NCBI RefSeq assembly: GCF_914767665.1
Contig: NC_059502.1
Span: 14,694,001-14,758,000, forward strand
Direction of reading: 5' to 3'
Origin: Harmonia axyridis
Taxonomy: Eukaryota > Arthropoda > Insecta > Coleoptera > Coccinellidae
DNA length: 64,000 nucleotides
Shown in pieces: positions 11,731 through 25,000 of the stretch. Made by a program: the position numbers and the translations under genes. Position 1 is the stretch's first letter; the number at the start of each line of letters is the position of its first letter. Below the pieces are notes generated by a model that was not told the origin of the DNA, did no database searches, and saw only the letters and a program-made list of their open reading frames with translations.

Positions 11731-12694
11731 AATTGAGGCGACTTACACATTTTCTGAACACATTTTCGAAAGTATTGGTTGACGAATACCTCAAATAATC
11801 TGGCTATATGTTCAATTCATCAGGCAGTGTCAACGCATTCTGTGAACGTTGCAAGATTGTTATTGACAGACGATATCTCATTCCCATCGTAAATAAAAGT
11901 AATGACCTACGATACGTAATTAAGACACATTTAATCGACGTTTCCTAAACATACCATCCGAAACATATGACCTGGTTATTTCTAGAATATGCCTTCACGA
12001 TATTTTTTTTTGTAACCGGTGATATCACCAGCTTATTTATTTTGTTCCCATGCCAAGATATGGGATCATATCTAAATATTCTAAATTATGACTTTCGACT
12101 GAAAATTCTATGTAACACCACTGCCACGTTTTTGAATTAGTTGAAAAAACAGTGGGGTACTCTCATGAGTACTCCAGAGAAATATATTTCAACGAGAAAA
12201 AATTCGATTTGTGATCGTTTTTCCATCAGATAGATTTTGTAGATGAAAAACAATTTCCAAGTATCAATACAACTGAAACCCAATATATAATCATTATCTT
12301 TTTATGTCAAATTATGGCTTTCAATATTACTCAAATGACGTCAGGATAAAATTATATGAATGATATTCCTATAAGATATTTCAAAATAAAACACCACAAA
12401 ATAACACAGATAATTGTACGATTTTGAAACATTTTTTCAATGTAACTGATTTAGAATGCAATGCTGAAGACTGAAGAGTATAAAGGAAAGTGGCATGAAT
12501 TACTTTCGGCTGTAACTCATAATTATTCATTGAGAAACACGTTCACATGACAAGACCAATCAGTCAAATTGAAGTACCTGTTTCCATACTTTCGAAGCAG
12601 ATAATTTGCTCAAAATTCTTGGAAGTTTTTAATGTGAATCGAAATTGGCTAAACGAAAAGTTGTTTTTTAATGAAGGGTTTTCCAAAATTTAGT

Positions 12695-13121
12695 TTAGAA
12701 TAGTTATTTCTCTAATTCTGTGGTTATTCCGTTCATTCTTCCACATCTTGTAGAACAAAATCGTGCGAGAATATATCAGAAACGCACAGTTTTCATGGTT
12801 ATATTTTATTATTATATGTTGGTACTCCGAACTTTCCGCCACGGCTTTATCTGTCAATTCATCAATTTTTCTTAAAGAAATCAGTTCTGCCAAACAACAT
12901 TTTTCAATGCAAAAATCACTAAATTATATGTATGGAAATATTTCATTAATTTCAATAAGAATGCAATGATTTGGAGAAAATAATGTATAATACTCGAACA
13001 GAAGTCTCATTCTACCACTCGTTCATTCAAAAACTCACCACTTCGTGGCTCGTTTTTGAATTTTGAATTCGTGGAAGAATATCAATGCCTTCTGCACTTG
13101 TATTATAAAGAACTATTCTAT
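12695..13121. mobile_element. MITE, ~427 bp (copy B, opposite orientation to copy A)
   Basis: It is bounded by TAGAATAGTTATTT and AACTATTCTA, inverted copies of one another. Its body is the reverse complement of 8627-9040. It was inserted next to a GGGTTTTCCA terminus of a rosa-like mariner (12675-12690), so it is younger than that relic. Confidence 0.78.
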
Positions 13122-13259
13122 GATATTTGTGAGTAAGAAATTTAGTATGAAAAGCGGTTACTATACCATTTTGCTCTTATTAGTTATTAGTTCGAGAACC
13201 TGAATTATGAAATGGCTAAAATCGAGGAATTAAATCAGAGAAGAATAATTCACTGGTTT

Positions 13260-13480
13260 TTCAATATTTAATATACAAGGGTTTTCCAAAAATAGATTTC
13301 CTTTTGGATAGCCTGCCATCTTAGCAGTTGTCACTTTTGAAGCTGTTATCTGTTATCATTTGCCTAGTAAAAACTACGCCATTACTAAAAATAGAACGGT
13401 ATACGCTTCAACAACTCATCGAAATTGTTAAAATTCCTTTCAAAAATAGCGAAATTTTCACACAGTGAGAACCTAAATGA
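13260..13480 (+). mobile_element. Rosa-like mariner relic (family 2), 5' end
   Basis: Terminus AAGGGTTTTCCAAAAATAG is followed by the AAACTACGCCATTACTAAAAAT leader and a decayed transposase start. Nothing of the catalytic region remains. Confidence 0.55.
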
Positions 13481-16400
13481 GTAGTAAAATAGAATAGTAA
13501 TTGAGCACTGCTAATCCTATACTTTCTAAGGAGTTGTTAGTTGTTTACTAGATATGATAAACGTTCATAGAATAGTAATTAGTTTATAATTCAACTCTGA
13601 GTGTAACAAAGAATTCAACAATATGAAATTGAATAAATATCTTGCAGTTAATTTTTTGTATCGTATTGCCTGTGTGAAGTGAAGACATTTACACCTACTC
13701 GAAAAAATCATCTGTGAATTGATGTGATGGTTAATTTGTAGGGAAAAACCACTTAAAAAAGAAATTATCCAATTGACGAACTACAAGTTGATTTTTATTT
13801 TCTTGTGAAACTAGTACCACATGTTCATGAGGTAAATTGAATCGTCAGAATTTTAAATATTTTCGGAAAAACTGAAAATATCGTAGGTTTTGTTGAGAGC
13901 AATCAGTAGAAAAGTCGAAACCATTATCAAACACACTTTTTTTTGATCACTAGTTTTTCTATATTATTGGAATTTTGAGCCGGTTATGGTCTCAAACGAT
14001 AAGGTTGGACTCACTGAAGATGACTTCGTCCTCAAATTCGATTTTGTCACTTTGCTCTCGAACGAAAGTAGTTTCGTTCTGTAATGGGCATAATAAGACT
14101 AGGGTTTTCGTCAATATGGCCTTTCAAATTTAGCGTTTCTGTTCATTTCAATACTACAGGTTCGCCTCGAGGTTCGTTCAAGATGAAAATTTTTATTTGA
14201 ATATAGAATGAATATTTGAACCCTAGCGTACAGTCTCATGTTTATCCTAATCAGAACCATAGAAAATTCAGGAAGAATATCGTGAAAAATTTATCCAATA
14301 TTTCCGTGGCCACAAAACCAGATGGGGTTGACATTTTTAATGTTTATATGAAATTCCAAATTCAAACTTCGCGCAAAATTTCAAGCTGATCACATCTTTA
14401 GAGCCATAGAAAATTCAAGAAGAATAATGGAAGAAATACTCAATATTTCAGTGACGATCTGCTTGGATTCAAATTTGCATGTATACTATATTCATCGCGT
14501 CATCACAATTATAGAAAAATTCAGAAGTATGTATATTGGAAAAAAAACAATATTTCTATGATCAGCGTTCTGATTGGGTTGAGATATATAATAAAAAAAA
14601 ATTAAGAAAGCTATCTCGTGAAGTCAGGAGTTTTTAGCGCCCTTTCATTCATGTGGCAATTGCACCCTAGGAGACCACAAAACTGTATATGATGTATTTT
14701 ATTAATCTCATCTATAAACAATACTGTGGCCTTCAGAAGTGCATTTGGCGCATGAATGACGAGCGCTCAAATGCTCCTGATATCACGTCAGTAATTTTCA
14801 GTGAAAACTGAACATGTTCTTTTCCATGAAGTTTGGAAATGTTGACACTTCAATGGTAATAACCAGAAGGTGCAATGTTTATTCATTTTCTGGTGAACTA
14901 AAGCTCAATGCACTCCCCTTTGATATATTTACCTCTTATATGCTTCTGGTTAAATACATTTCTCCTCCTTGTTTGTTTATCAACGTGCCGAAATATTTCG
15001 AGCCGAAAATATCTACATCCTGTTTTCTAAATTGGGAATAATTTTGATTCATTTAGATACCTGCAATCTTTCGACGAGAAATGAATTGATATTACCTGGA
15101 AGAATTTAATTCGTGTGTTAATATCTACTGCATATTTGGATAATTTCATTCACTCATTTCCGGTATGTTTTTAAGGAAGTAGTATTCTCATAAGGTTAAA
15201 AAAATTCTCAACAACGACACTTTACTGAAGAGAAAATAACTGTAGACACTTTAAGCAACAGGGGATGATCTCACACACCCAGAAATTAGCAATCATTAGT
15301 TGGCGCCATCCAAATAAAAATTGACCTGTCTAGACATTGTCAAGAAAAAATCGAGTACATGTGAAAGTATCCTATACAGATAATGAATACTGAAAATGGT
15401 TTTTTTCCTAGAATTTCACAGATACATCAATATCGAAAGTAAATCGCAACATTCAACTCCAGCAACTCTTAAAATGAGCACTAATATTGCTTAGAACCAA
15501 AATAAAAATTCTCGAAAGGATTCAAATTGAATTCAAATAGAAAAAAATTAGCCGGTATGAGAATACGTTCACTCAACCTGTGTTTGTCTAGTACAAATTA
15601 CTCATACGTTGAAGGACGTCTTTTTTAGATTCTAAATACAATGTCCTCATTAAAAAGGCACCTAGCAATTATTGTATATAAGTTTCTTCTTCTGTTTCAT
15701 AATAATGATGATATTAAATGATTTATGTTGAAGATGAATAAAAGAAGACGTAATCTATACCATTCCTTAACGGAGTTCTAACACATAGTCAGACAGAATA
15801 GGTACTCATTGACATTTTAGAATTACATGCATTATATTGTCCATTCACACTGAAATTCAAGGCTGTGTGATGCAATTTTGCTCATACGCAATGCAAATTT
15901 GACTAATTTTTCAGTTTGAATTTCACACGATTCAGAAATCAATATATTGGATATTTCGATAGATATTTGACAATTTACATGAACAGTTAATGCGCTAGAA
16001 GCTTAAAATGAACATCGATGACTTCATTCACCTCGAATAGAATAAATATTGGAATGTGAATATTTACTCTATTACGAGTTAGATTTTCGATAATGGTTTA
16101 AACATAGGAAGTTTTGTTTCACTCACAGAAGATGCATGAGGTTCCAACATATTACTTATATCCTTCATTACTGCTTGTTAACGTTTTGTGAAATGAAAGA
16201 AAAGTTTTTGGTGAGTGGTTGAAATTGGTTGTTATTCTGTGAAGTGATGTTAGTGAAATCGAAACTGGATATCGATAGATAAATAATGCTTTAAACTACA
16301 TTACTATAGTTCAGCTAACTTCAATGGCTTCGACTTGAAGCTACGACAGCTACGAATAGATCAATAATTCGTACTATTTTCATTTTTATTCATAAACACG

Positions 16401-16790
16401 GTGAACTAACTATTCGCTCACATTATTTCGAGTGGAGCGTAAACTCTGCAAATATTTTGTTGACAAACATGGGAAGGAATGAGGAAATAGATATTAGATT
16501 CATCTGGAAGTTAAATATGCCTACATTTATAAATCGTATGGATTACGCTATAATTGTAACGGTAAAAAATATGCTTTTCCTGTCCGGTATTTAGATTTCA
16601 ACTTATTTTGGTCATTATTAAAACACAACCTATTTTTTCAAAAAATGCTACACTTCGAAATTTATCCAAAATTTTTGACAAACCCTGTATCTCGAAAACA
16701 AGAATCCTGATGTCACTTAAAATATAATTTTCCAACTCACACAGAGATGTCCCGCTGGTCACCTTGTGTTTGCTGATATCTAAAGGGTGT
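13481..16790. other. Long non-genic stretch
   Basis: No coding exon, RNA gene or intact element recognised, apart from copy 3 of the short dispersed repeat at about 14747. The frame at 14814-15041 shows no family features. Confidence 0.45.
14747..14812. repeat. Dispersed short repeat, copy 3
   Basis: GGCGCATGAATGACGAGCGC, then ATCACGTCAGT and a T-rich tract, matching the copies at 4716, 6400 and 50902. Confidence 0.5.
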
Positions 16791-16791
16791 T

Positions 16792-17720
16792 TTTTTTAGA
16801 GCTATAGAACTTTAAATTGCAATAAAACAACGACGGATTATTCGATTGACATGATTTTCATTTATCCGCAAAATAATCTTGTGGCATTACATTTCAAATA
16901 TGATTTCTGGAATATGACCGCCACGGCTGGCTCGGATGTAGTCCAATCTGGACGTCCAATTTTCGATGACTTTTTCCAACATTTGTGGTCGTATATCGGC
17001 AATAACACGGCGAATGTTGTCTTCAAAATGGTCAAGGGTTTGTGGCTTATCCGCATAGACCAATGATTTTACATAGCCCCACAGAAAGTAGTCTAGCGGT
17101 GTTAAATCACAAGATCTTGAGGCCAATTCACAGGTCCAAAACGTGAAATTAGGCGGTCACCAAACGTGTCTTTCAATAAATCGATTGTGGCACGAGCTGT
17201 GTGACATGTTGCGCCGTCTTGTTGGAACCACAGCTCCTGGACATCATGGTGGTTCAATTCAGGAATGAAAAAGTTAGTAATCATGGCTCTATACCGATCA
17301 CCATTGACTGTAACGTTCTGGCCATCATCGTTTTTGAAGAAGTGCGGACCAATGATTCCACCAGCCCATAAAGCGCACCAAACAGTCAGTTTTTCTGGAT
17401 GTAACGGTGTTTCGACATACACTTGAGGATTTGCTTCACTCAGCTAGTTTTGTTTGTTGACGTAGCCATTCAACCAGAAGTGCGCTTCATCGCTAAACAA
17501 AATAAAATGGACGTAGTGCGCGATATGTATTCCGCACAGAACCATTATTTTCGAAATAAAATTGCACTATTTGCAGGCGTTGTTCAGGCGTGAGTCTATT
17601 CATGATGAATTGCCAAACCAAACTGAGAATAAATCACGTAACAGCTGTTAAATCGGTCGCCATCTTGCACAGAAATGCCAACTTAAAGTTATATAAGTAC
17701 CTCGAAAAAAAAAACACCCG
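16792..17720 (-). mobile_element. DD41D (rosa-like) mariner, internally deleted, copy 1
   Basis: The ends GGGTGTTTTTTTTAGAGC and AAAAAAAAAACACCC form imperfect inverted repeats. On the minus strand a short transposase start (LTPEQRLQIVQFYFEN-like) joins directly to the region after the first third of the protein. The remainder reads through NGYVNKQN, WFQQDGATCHTAR and TPLDYFLWGYVK. The second and third acidic residues are 41 residues apart, the DD41D signature of rosa-like mariners. The deletion junction is the same as in copy 3. A frameshift near 17120 and stops make it non-autonomous. Confidence 0.85.
16887..17422 (-). pseudogene. DD41D mariner transposase, C-terminal part, frameshifted
   Basis: Two overlapping frames (17422-17102 and 17126-16887) together give the C-terminal two thirds of the transposase, split by a frameshift just before the third Asp. 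ETPLHPEKLTVWCALWAGG and the QQDGATCHTA motif with the second Asp lie in the first piece. LTPLDYFLWGYVK with the third Asp lies in the second. The N-terminal DNA-binding half is deleted. Confidence 0.8.
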
Positions 17721-20510
17721 TTACATATTTGCTACTGCAACTTATACCTATTTTGTTAATCTTCTCTATATCCTTAATGAATTTTGATTTCAATGGTCCT
17801 TATCTCCTAAACCTGTAATTTATACTTCAACATAGTATGTAATTTTCTTCTCAATGCACCAAAAGTGCACACAATAGTTATAATGTTGCATCGTCAAAAT
17901 GTTTTTTCATCTTGATCAGTCACAAAAATTCGAAATGTATTTTAACATTTCTTTAGATCTAGCCGCTGGGGTCCAATTTTTCTGTGGGAATTCATCTATT
18001 GATTTAGATTTCGTTTTCAGAAATAATGGCATGTTTTTTCCGCCAAAAAGTTCTTCGAGCTTCAACAGAAATTCTCTTCGAAATTTTCACCAAAAAAGTA
18101 ACACTCGTCGTCTCCATTTCCCGAAAATAAAACCAGCGGAAGTCCTCTTGATTCACAGCAGTAACTTCCTGATTTCTCCTAATCTATTATCATTTCAAAA
18201 TTCCCGCTTCGTCACATTCGAAATTAGGAAACGCTATTGATTCATTACAACTTTACCTTGATCTATTTAATGCATGAACTGGAAGGGTAATGGCATCGCT
18301 TATCTTATCAGTAGCATCGATATTTTTCGAGAGAAAAACCACGTAACAGACTTGAAATATGTCTTTCAGGTACTATAACGTTATTATAAATTATGCGCAA
18401 CAAGATGAAATAGTCCCCTGTTCGGCTGGATGTTGGTTCAAATAGGTGTTCTTCTTATCTGATTATTCGCGATTCTGAATTTTATCGCTGTATACAAATA
18501 AAGTTGTTCATGAAGTGGGTACGAGGAATAGAACTAGGTTGTTCGTGTATTATGTGAGTTTGTGAAACTGTTGCAAAGGTATGAAAATAATCGGTGTAGG
18601 TATAGTTGTTTCAAATCAACTTTTCATTCATTAAGTTTTTAATATCATAAAGGCATCTGATTTTTCCTGGAAAAAATCGAAAAAACAAGTTTCTAAGTAA
18701 TATTTTTACAAAAATCATGAGTGCTGGTGGCAACAAAAATCCTAGTCGAAGACTAGGATTTTTGTACCTGCACGAATGCTTTTTTTTATATTATTTTGCA
18801 TTGTGTTTTTTCGATTTTTTTCACAGGAAAGATTGAATACCCGAACGGTATTTGACAAGAGTTTTTCATGATACCATAATTACTTGTTTCTAAAGATATT
18901 GTAATCTTTCATGACAATAGCTATCAAGTTTTGCCGCGGGTAAACACTAAAAAACTCTTGACAGGTGCTGTCATACAATTTTGCTATCTTACCATTTTCA
19001 ATTCAAAATTGAGCGTTTGTGATTGGTGGAAATCAAGACAAGGGAAATAGTCTGTGAAAATTTACTTTAGTTGATACTGGGATAAAATTTAATATTCGAT
19101 ATTCTTCTTGAATTTTCTACGGTTTTGGTGATGCGATCGACAAGAAATTTTGTATGAAGTTTGAAATTATCATAATACATCTAAAAAAGACCCCGCAAAT
19201 TTAGTTAAGAAAATGGCTTTCCGTGAATTCAGTATGTTGTAGTTCTTGATGTCCTGATCAAAAATTTCTAAAGCCGCAAAGCTCAAAATGAAAAGCTTTC
19301 GAGATATGGAGCTTTGAATATGGATTTTTCCATTTTTTACGGTATTTATTTATCAATATTATATTGGGTACCTACCGCAATCGATAATTTTGCATACAGT
19401 GCTCAACACTGGCTGTGAAATGAGATATAAATTCCATGATCTTCCATACATCTTTTCATGCTACAAGATAAAACCAGAATAATTCACATTTTCGAGAAAC
19501 GACATATTTGGGGTATTTTTTTAAGAGAGATATTAGTATCTGTTCGAGAGCTAAAAAGCAATGTTGGTATACATGCAATTCTATTTTTTATGGAATTTGT
19601 TTCCTTGGAAAGTTGTGGTTTCTTTCAATTCAAGCATAATGGCAAACTGTTAACCACTTAAAAAGTCTAAGAGAAACCTGATATTCTCCTAAAACTATAC
19701 TATCGTTTAAAACACTTAAGGTATATTTTCCCATTGAATTTTGAAACGAATTATGAAATGAAATTTCATACAAAAGAAATATTGCTAGAACTTTGTAAAG
19801 ATTCGAATCACATAGTTTCTGTTTATTCAGATCATGTGGAAATCGAACTCAGTGCTCTATTTATAGGTAACCTGGACCTAGATTATAGTAAAAGTGTGAG
19901 GCAATGTATTCCTATCAGTGTATTCATTTCATTTGAAAATGATAATTGATCTCGTGGAACTTCAAATTGTAGCTCAAAATGTTATCGACAGTATAAAGAA
20001 AAAATCTGAACATACTATTTACAGTATCCACTAATCCTGTGGATCTTTGAAAACATAACGAATTGTTGCATTTTCGGTGGTTCCATAATGATGTTTTATC
20101 ATGATACAAGATATCGTCTTTATATGATCGTTTACTTGTATTCAAAACAAAAGGATTCTGCAAAAATCATGTACTATTATACAGAACGGTTAAAATCCGT
20201 GCAGCATCTTCTTTCACAGTTCAGACTGTGGACAATGATTCGGCACAGAACAATGAAATTTGGCCTTTTGAACTGCCGTTGCTATGGAAATGCAGGAAAT
20301 ACATACTATGAATGAAGGCTATTTTGAAATAGATCAATTTATCTTGAACGTTTCAATTTCTAAATGTACTACTGGCTTTTCACAATCTTAGAAAAAATCT
20401 GCAATACGTTAGAAAACAATATTTCTTAATTGTGTGGTTGCAGCAGTTGCCTTCGGTTCATGGCGTCAGCCTCCACATTTGTTTTTTCCTACTATAGATA
20501 CAGGGTGACT
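17721..20510. other. Non-genic stretch
   Basis: No coding region supported. The frame at 17899-18240 (113 codons) has no recognisable features. A perfect short hairpin sits at 18733-18765. Confidence 0.4.
18733..18765. repeat. Perfect short hairpin (15-bp stem, 3-nt loop)
   Basis: ACAAAAATCCTAGTC and its exact reverse complement are separated by GAA. Pairing becomes imperfect outside. No gene is adjacent. Confidence 0.7.
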
Positions 20511-20512
20511 GT

Positions 20513-20800
20513 GATCAGTAAGAAAGCGCTCAGGTGTTGATAGAGAACATCTGTGAGACTTGGGAAATGATATTTGAAGTCACCTCTGGATTCTCCTTTT
20601 CGAGATACACGATGTTTTCGGAAAAGAAATTTCATACGCCTTCAACTTTCGAAACAGTCAACGATTTTGGGGATTTGTTGTAAGATTTTTGACGAATAAT
20701 CTCATAAGTATGGGCTCTGAACTCATCCGAACTTCGTTTTGAATCGTTCATACGCCTATATTTGCGAAAAATAGCACTTTGCACTCTTGTTAGTAAATCC
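20513..20800. mobile_element. Possible single terminus of a TACAGGGTG element
   Basis: ATACAGGGTGACTGTGATCA resembles the left ends of the foldback/mariner elements elsewhere here. I find no matching right end before the mariner at 20814, so the unit is probably truncated. Confidence 0.3.
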
Positions 20801-20813
20801 ACTATTTCATGTA

Positions 20814-21716
20814 AAGGGTGTTTTTTTTAGAGCTATAGAACTTTAAATTGCAATAAAACAACGATGGATTATTCGATTGACATGAATTTTATTTATCCGG
20901 AAGATAATCTTGTGGCATTACATTTTCAATATGATTTCTGGCATATGACCGCCACGGCTGGCTCGGATGTAGTCCAATCTGGACGTCCAATTTTCGATGA
21001 CTTTTTCCAACATTTGTGGCCGTACATCGGCAATAACACAGCGAATGTTGTCTTCCAAATGGTCAAGGGTTTGTGGCTTATCCGCATAGACCAATGACTT
21101 TACATAGCCCCACAGAAAGTAGTCTAGCGGTGTTAAATCACAAGATCTTGGAGGCCAATTCACAGGTCCAAAACGTGAAATTAGGCGGTCACCAAACGTG
21201 TCTTTCAATAAATCGATTGTAGCACGAGCTGTGTGACATGCTCCTGGACATCATGGTTGTTCAATTCAGGAATGAAAAAATTAGTAATCATGGCTCTATA
21301 CCAATCACCATTGACTGTAACGTTCTGGCCATCATCGTTTTTGAAGAAGTACGGACCAATGATTCCACCAGCCCATAAAGCGCACCAAACAGTCAGTTTT
21401 TCTGGATGTAACGGTGTTTCGACATACACTTGAGGATTAGCTTCACTCCAAATGCGGCAGTTTTATTTGTTGACGTAGCCATTCAACCAGAAGTGCGCTT
21501 CATCGCTAAACAAAATTCGCTTATGAAAATCGGGAACAACGGCACATTATTTTCGAAATAAAATTGCACTTTTTGCAAGCGTTGTTCAGGCGTGAGTCTA
21601 TTCATGATGAATTGCCAAACCAAACTGAGAATAAATCACTTGACAGCTGTTAAATCGGTCGCCATCTTGAACAGTAATGCCAACTTAAAGTTATATACCT
21701 TGAAAAAAACACCTTA
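20814..21716 (-). mobile_element. DD41D (rosa-like) mariner, internally deleted, copy 2
   Basis: Ends AAGGGTGTTTTTTTTAGAGC and AAAAAAACACCTT lie beside TA dinucleotides. It is the same family as copies 1 and 3, but its internal deletion has a different breakpoint and keeps extra DNA after the transposase start (about 21510-21545). A second small deletion near 21240 removes the segment encoding the WFQQDGAT motif with the second catalytic Asp. It cannot make active transposase. It ends about 100 bp before the acceptor of the LRR-like gene. Confidence 0.85.
20918..21429 (-). pseudogene. DD41D mariner transposase remnant
   Basis: Two frames (21429-21205 and 21208-20918) cover the C-terminal two thirds. 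They are separated by the deletion that removes the second catalytic Asp. The third Asp (TPLDYFLWGYVK) and C-terminal tail are preserved. Confidence 0.8.
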
Positions 21717-21818
21717 TATGTTTATAATGTTCAAAAGAGTAGTCATACCTTTTATGTTTTTTTCCTTGTTAAGCATATTCTCTATTCCCCTTATCAAAAA
21801 ATCTGTTTATATTTTCAG

Positions 21819-22057
21819 TCTTCCTCCAAAACGATCACCCTTTTTGTAACGCGAAGGATGTAGCTTCGAGGATGAGATTAGCGACGAATGTGAAGAGTTG
21901 GGTTTGGATGATCCTTACGTTAGCAGCAGAATGTGCAGCTATACTAACCGGCAACGATCAAGTTCACGACGATATTACTTCCTTGCCGAAATATGGTTGT
22001 CAATGGTTGGGAGGTAGCTACAGTACTGTAAACTGCACTTGCAGGGAGGACGCTGAG
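21819..22057 (+). CDS. LRR-like gene, exon with start codon and signal peptide
   Basis: An acceptor (TTTATATTTTCAG, ending 21818) precedes 53 nt of UTR and 62 codons. The donor is GCTGAG|GTAATT, phase 0. Only 21872-22057 is coding. Confidence 0.75.
21858..21863 (+). promoter_or_regulatory. Minimal start-stop uORF (ATGTAG)
   Basis: ATG followed immediately by TAG lies 8 nt before the main start of the LRR-like gene and inside its presumed 5' UTR exon (21819 onward). Start-stop elements can stall initiating ribosomes and reduce downstream translation. Whether this one does is unknown. Confidence 0.45.
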
Positions 22058-25000
22058 GTAATTTATTGATTTGTTATTTAAATTTACAGGCTCTTATGCC
22101 AAACTGACGTCAACGAAACATACATAGAGGGAGCATATGTCATTTTCAGTGAGCAAATTTAGTCCCCAACATGAACTATCAAATTTGACATGAAGCGCGC
22201 GGAATTGAAAACATATCAGAGATATTTCACTCAATTTGCCAGTTTCTCCACAAAGAACGCACTTCTTATGTCCAATATTAACTCAAAATATATTGAAATC
22301 AATACCTAAATATATCAGAAATTAAGAAAACAAACTTCGGATTTCAGCAGGTAGATAAAGAAAATAGTAAATATTCTGCTTATTATGAATTCGACAATTA
22401 GGAAAAATATCGAATTCCAAATATTCAAATTTGCATATTTAATCGGGAATCACTCAAATAAATATATTTCATTCAATATAACATACATTCATAACGATAT
22501 AGTAAAATTGTGGATTCGAAAATATATCACAATCCGACAACGTAATCTAACCATGTTGGGGACATGTAAAAATTGCGTACCTATACTCCCTCTGTCTATG
22601 TTTATTACTCTATGGAAAAACCCTATCCTGATGTCTTCTCTCAGATGATTTTCAAATCATCTGATCCTGTAATTCCTACAGTACAGTACTGATCCTGTAT
22701 TCCTACAGATCCTGTATTCATACAGGATGATTTACTGCCATGGCCTATTAGACGTTTATGGAAAACAAATAATATTTTTTTGCTGAAAATTTGTTGCGCT
22801 TTTATGCATTGATATTTCCTCTTGAAGGAAACATACTACTACTTCCTTATTTCAAATGGCATACCCAGTGTATTATTTCATCATTAGATAGCTTTTTTGA
22901 TGGCAATTACGGCAATATGCCATACTTTGTGTGAAAACTCAACGGTTTATGAGTTAATAGGATTCTAATGAAAGAAAAAGTGGCGACGAGAGCAGACCTT
23001 TTTTAATATTTCTATAGGAAAATTTTTTCGAAAAAACAATTTTTTTTCGAATCCACTATTATGGAATAAATTCATTTCATTACCATTATCGTAAAACTCA
23101 AATGATAATTGCAAGGTTCAACCACTATCGGTAACTATACGAAAAGAATGTTCAAAACTCAGTAAATCAATGCTCGACTGTTGATTTATTTCAGTACAGC
23201 AAAACCCACGTACTTCTTATCATACCCATTACCCTGTTGGAAAGGAATTTTTCCAACAGGTAAAATAATTTAATCAACTCTCAAAATTCTTCGTCCATTG
23301 TTTCGAATGATACGAAAAAACTTGAGTTGTACCTACACTAATGATTGTGTTGTTGATAGAATTTTGGTTCAGTTTATTCGTTTATTGTATGTTGTATGAG
23401 ATTATGAGAATTGGTACAAAAATTAATTTCTATACGGCATTGATCCTCCCAGACTGCTATCTTAAAAATGTGATGCATGAATTTTGTAAGCAAAAAATCA
23501 AGGAAAAAATTTTTAATTTATTTTGCGAAAACTCAAATACATGTATTTTTACGATGTGACTGAAAACAGTATTTTTCAATGCAAAGACCTAGCACTTATA
23601 GTTTTGGAATTTTGCTATATGTACATCCATTATTTTTTTTTATATGTTCATCATAACCTACTTAAAACAGTACTTAGTTCTAGAATTTATGAACCGTATA
23701 AATACAGAGAATCCGTATTCAAATCTATCATTCTATTAACCGTTTTTTTATGATAAGAGAGATATTACGAGAAAATAATAAACCATAGTGTAAAATTGGC
23801 AATATTTTTTACTGTAAATAACACAATTGTGTTAGGCTAGGGATATTTATCTATGGATAGGGACATTATGGTGAAACGTGATACATCGGAAATTCGAAAC
23901 TATTAATAATAACGTGCGTTGAACAGTACTGTGATAAAACTGTTATAAAACAAACATCACAGGCGTAAATTCGTCATGCAATGGTTTATGGAGGTACATA
24001 AAAGTTTATGATTTCAATAGTCTTTGAATTATGACTGAGTCTTCTAGAAAGATAAAAATTATTCTGCTTCCATGAATCACCTTTCAACACAATTAAATCA
24101 ATCATTGTCCACATATATAGACAGAAACTGGCCGATACTTGATGATAATCTATTTTATAATAGAATCAATATTAAAATAAACATAATTTGATTTTAATAT
24201 AACTCGGAAATCAAAGATGATGAGAATAGTAGGAAATCCATTTTGAAATCGAAGCAATACTCATTCTACATTTGTTATATACGAAAGCAACAATCCATCA
24301 ATGATTCCTTAAACAGAAATATGAAATTTTTCACAGTTTGGTGTGCATTGTGTTCTGGAGGAATTTTCTTGTAGTCAATTTATTATACCTAGAAAAAAAG
24401 CCACTTGATCAAATTGGAGAATTTACCTTAACCTCACTTGCCTCTATGTACATTTTATTCCTTTACAACTTCGTCTAAACTAATTCTCAGTTTTAATTCC
24501 AGGAATTCCACATAAAACATGGACAAATTCCAGTCTATGAAACAGGAGGTTTGCAGATCAACAACTGCAAGAAAGTCGTTTTCGATGTCCATGCGATAGA
24601 GAATCTTCGGAATTTACGCCAAATCCATCTGAAGAATATTCAATCCTTAACTCTCCAGCCAGAAAGTTTCAGCTGGTTCGGCTATCGCGCCACATACCAA
24701 CCAGACGATGAAGCTGATGACGATAACATACCTTCATTGAGTATAACACTGGAGAACTGCGTTATAGAAAGTATATCTCAGCATTCTTTCAAGGGTAGAA
24801 TAAAGAATATTCAACTCGACAAGTGTCATGTCAAGGAAATGGAATCCTTCGCGTTCTCTTCACTGCGACAGTCCGGAACAGTCACCCTGCGGGACACCAT
24901 AATCGACAACTTGAAACCCCAGGCTTTCAAACTGTTCACAACGAAACAACTCATTCTGGATGGTGTTCAAATAGACAAAGTGCCAAGCAGGTCATTCTCG

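Noticed and set aside
17899..18240. 113-codon plus-strand frame
   Set aside because: No start context, domain, signal or splice support; amino-acid usage follows base composition.
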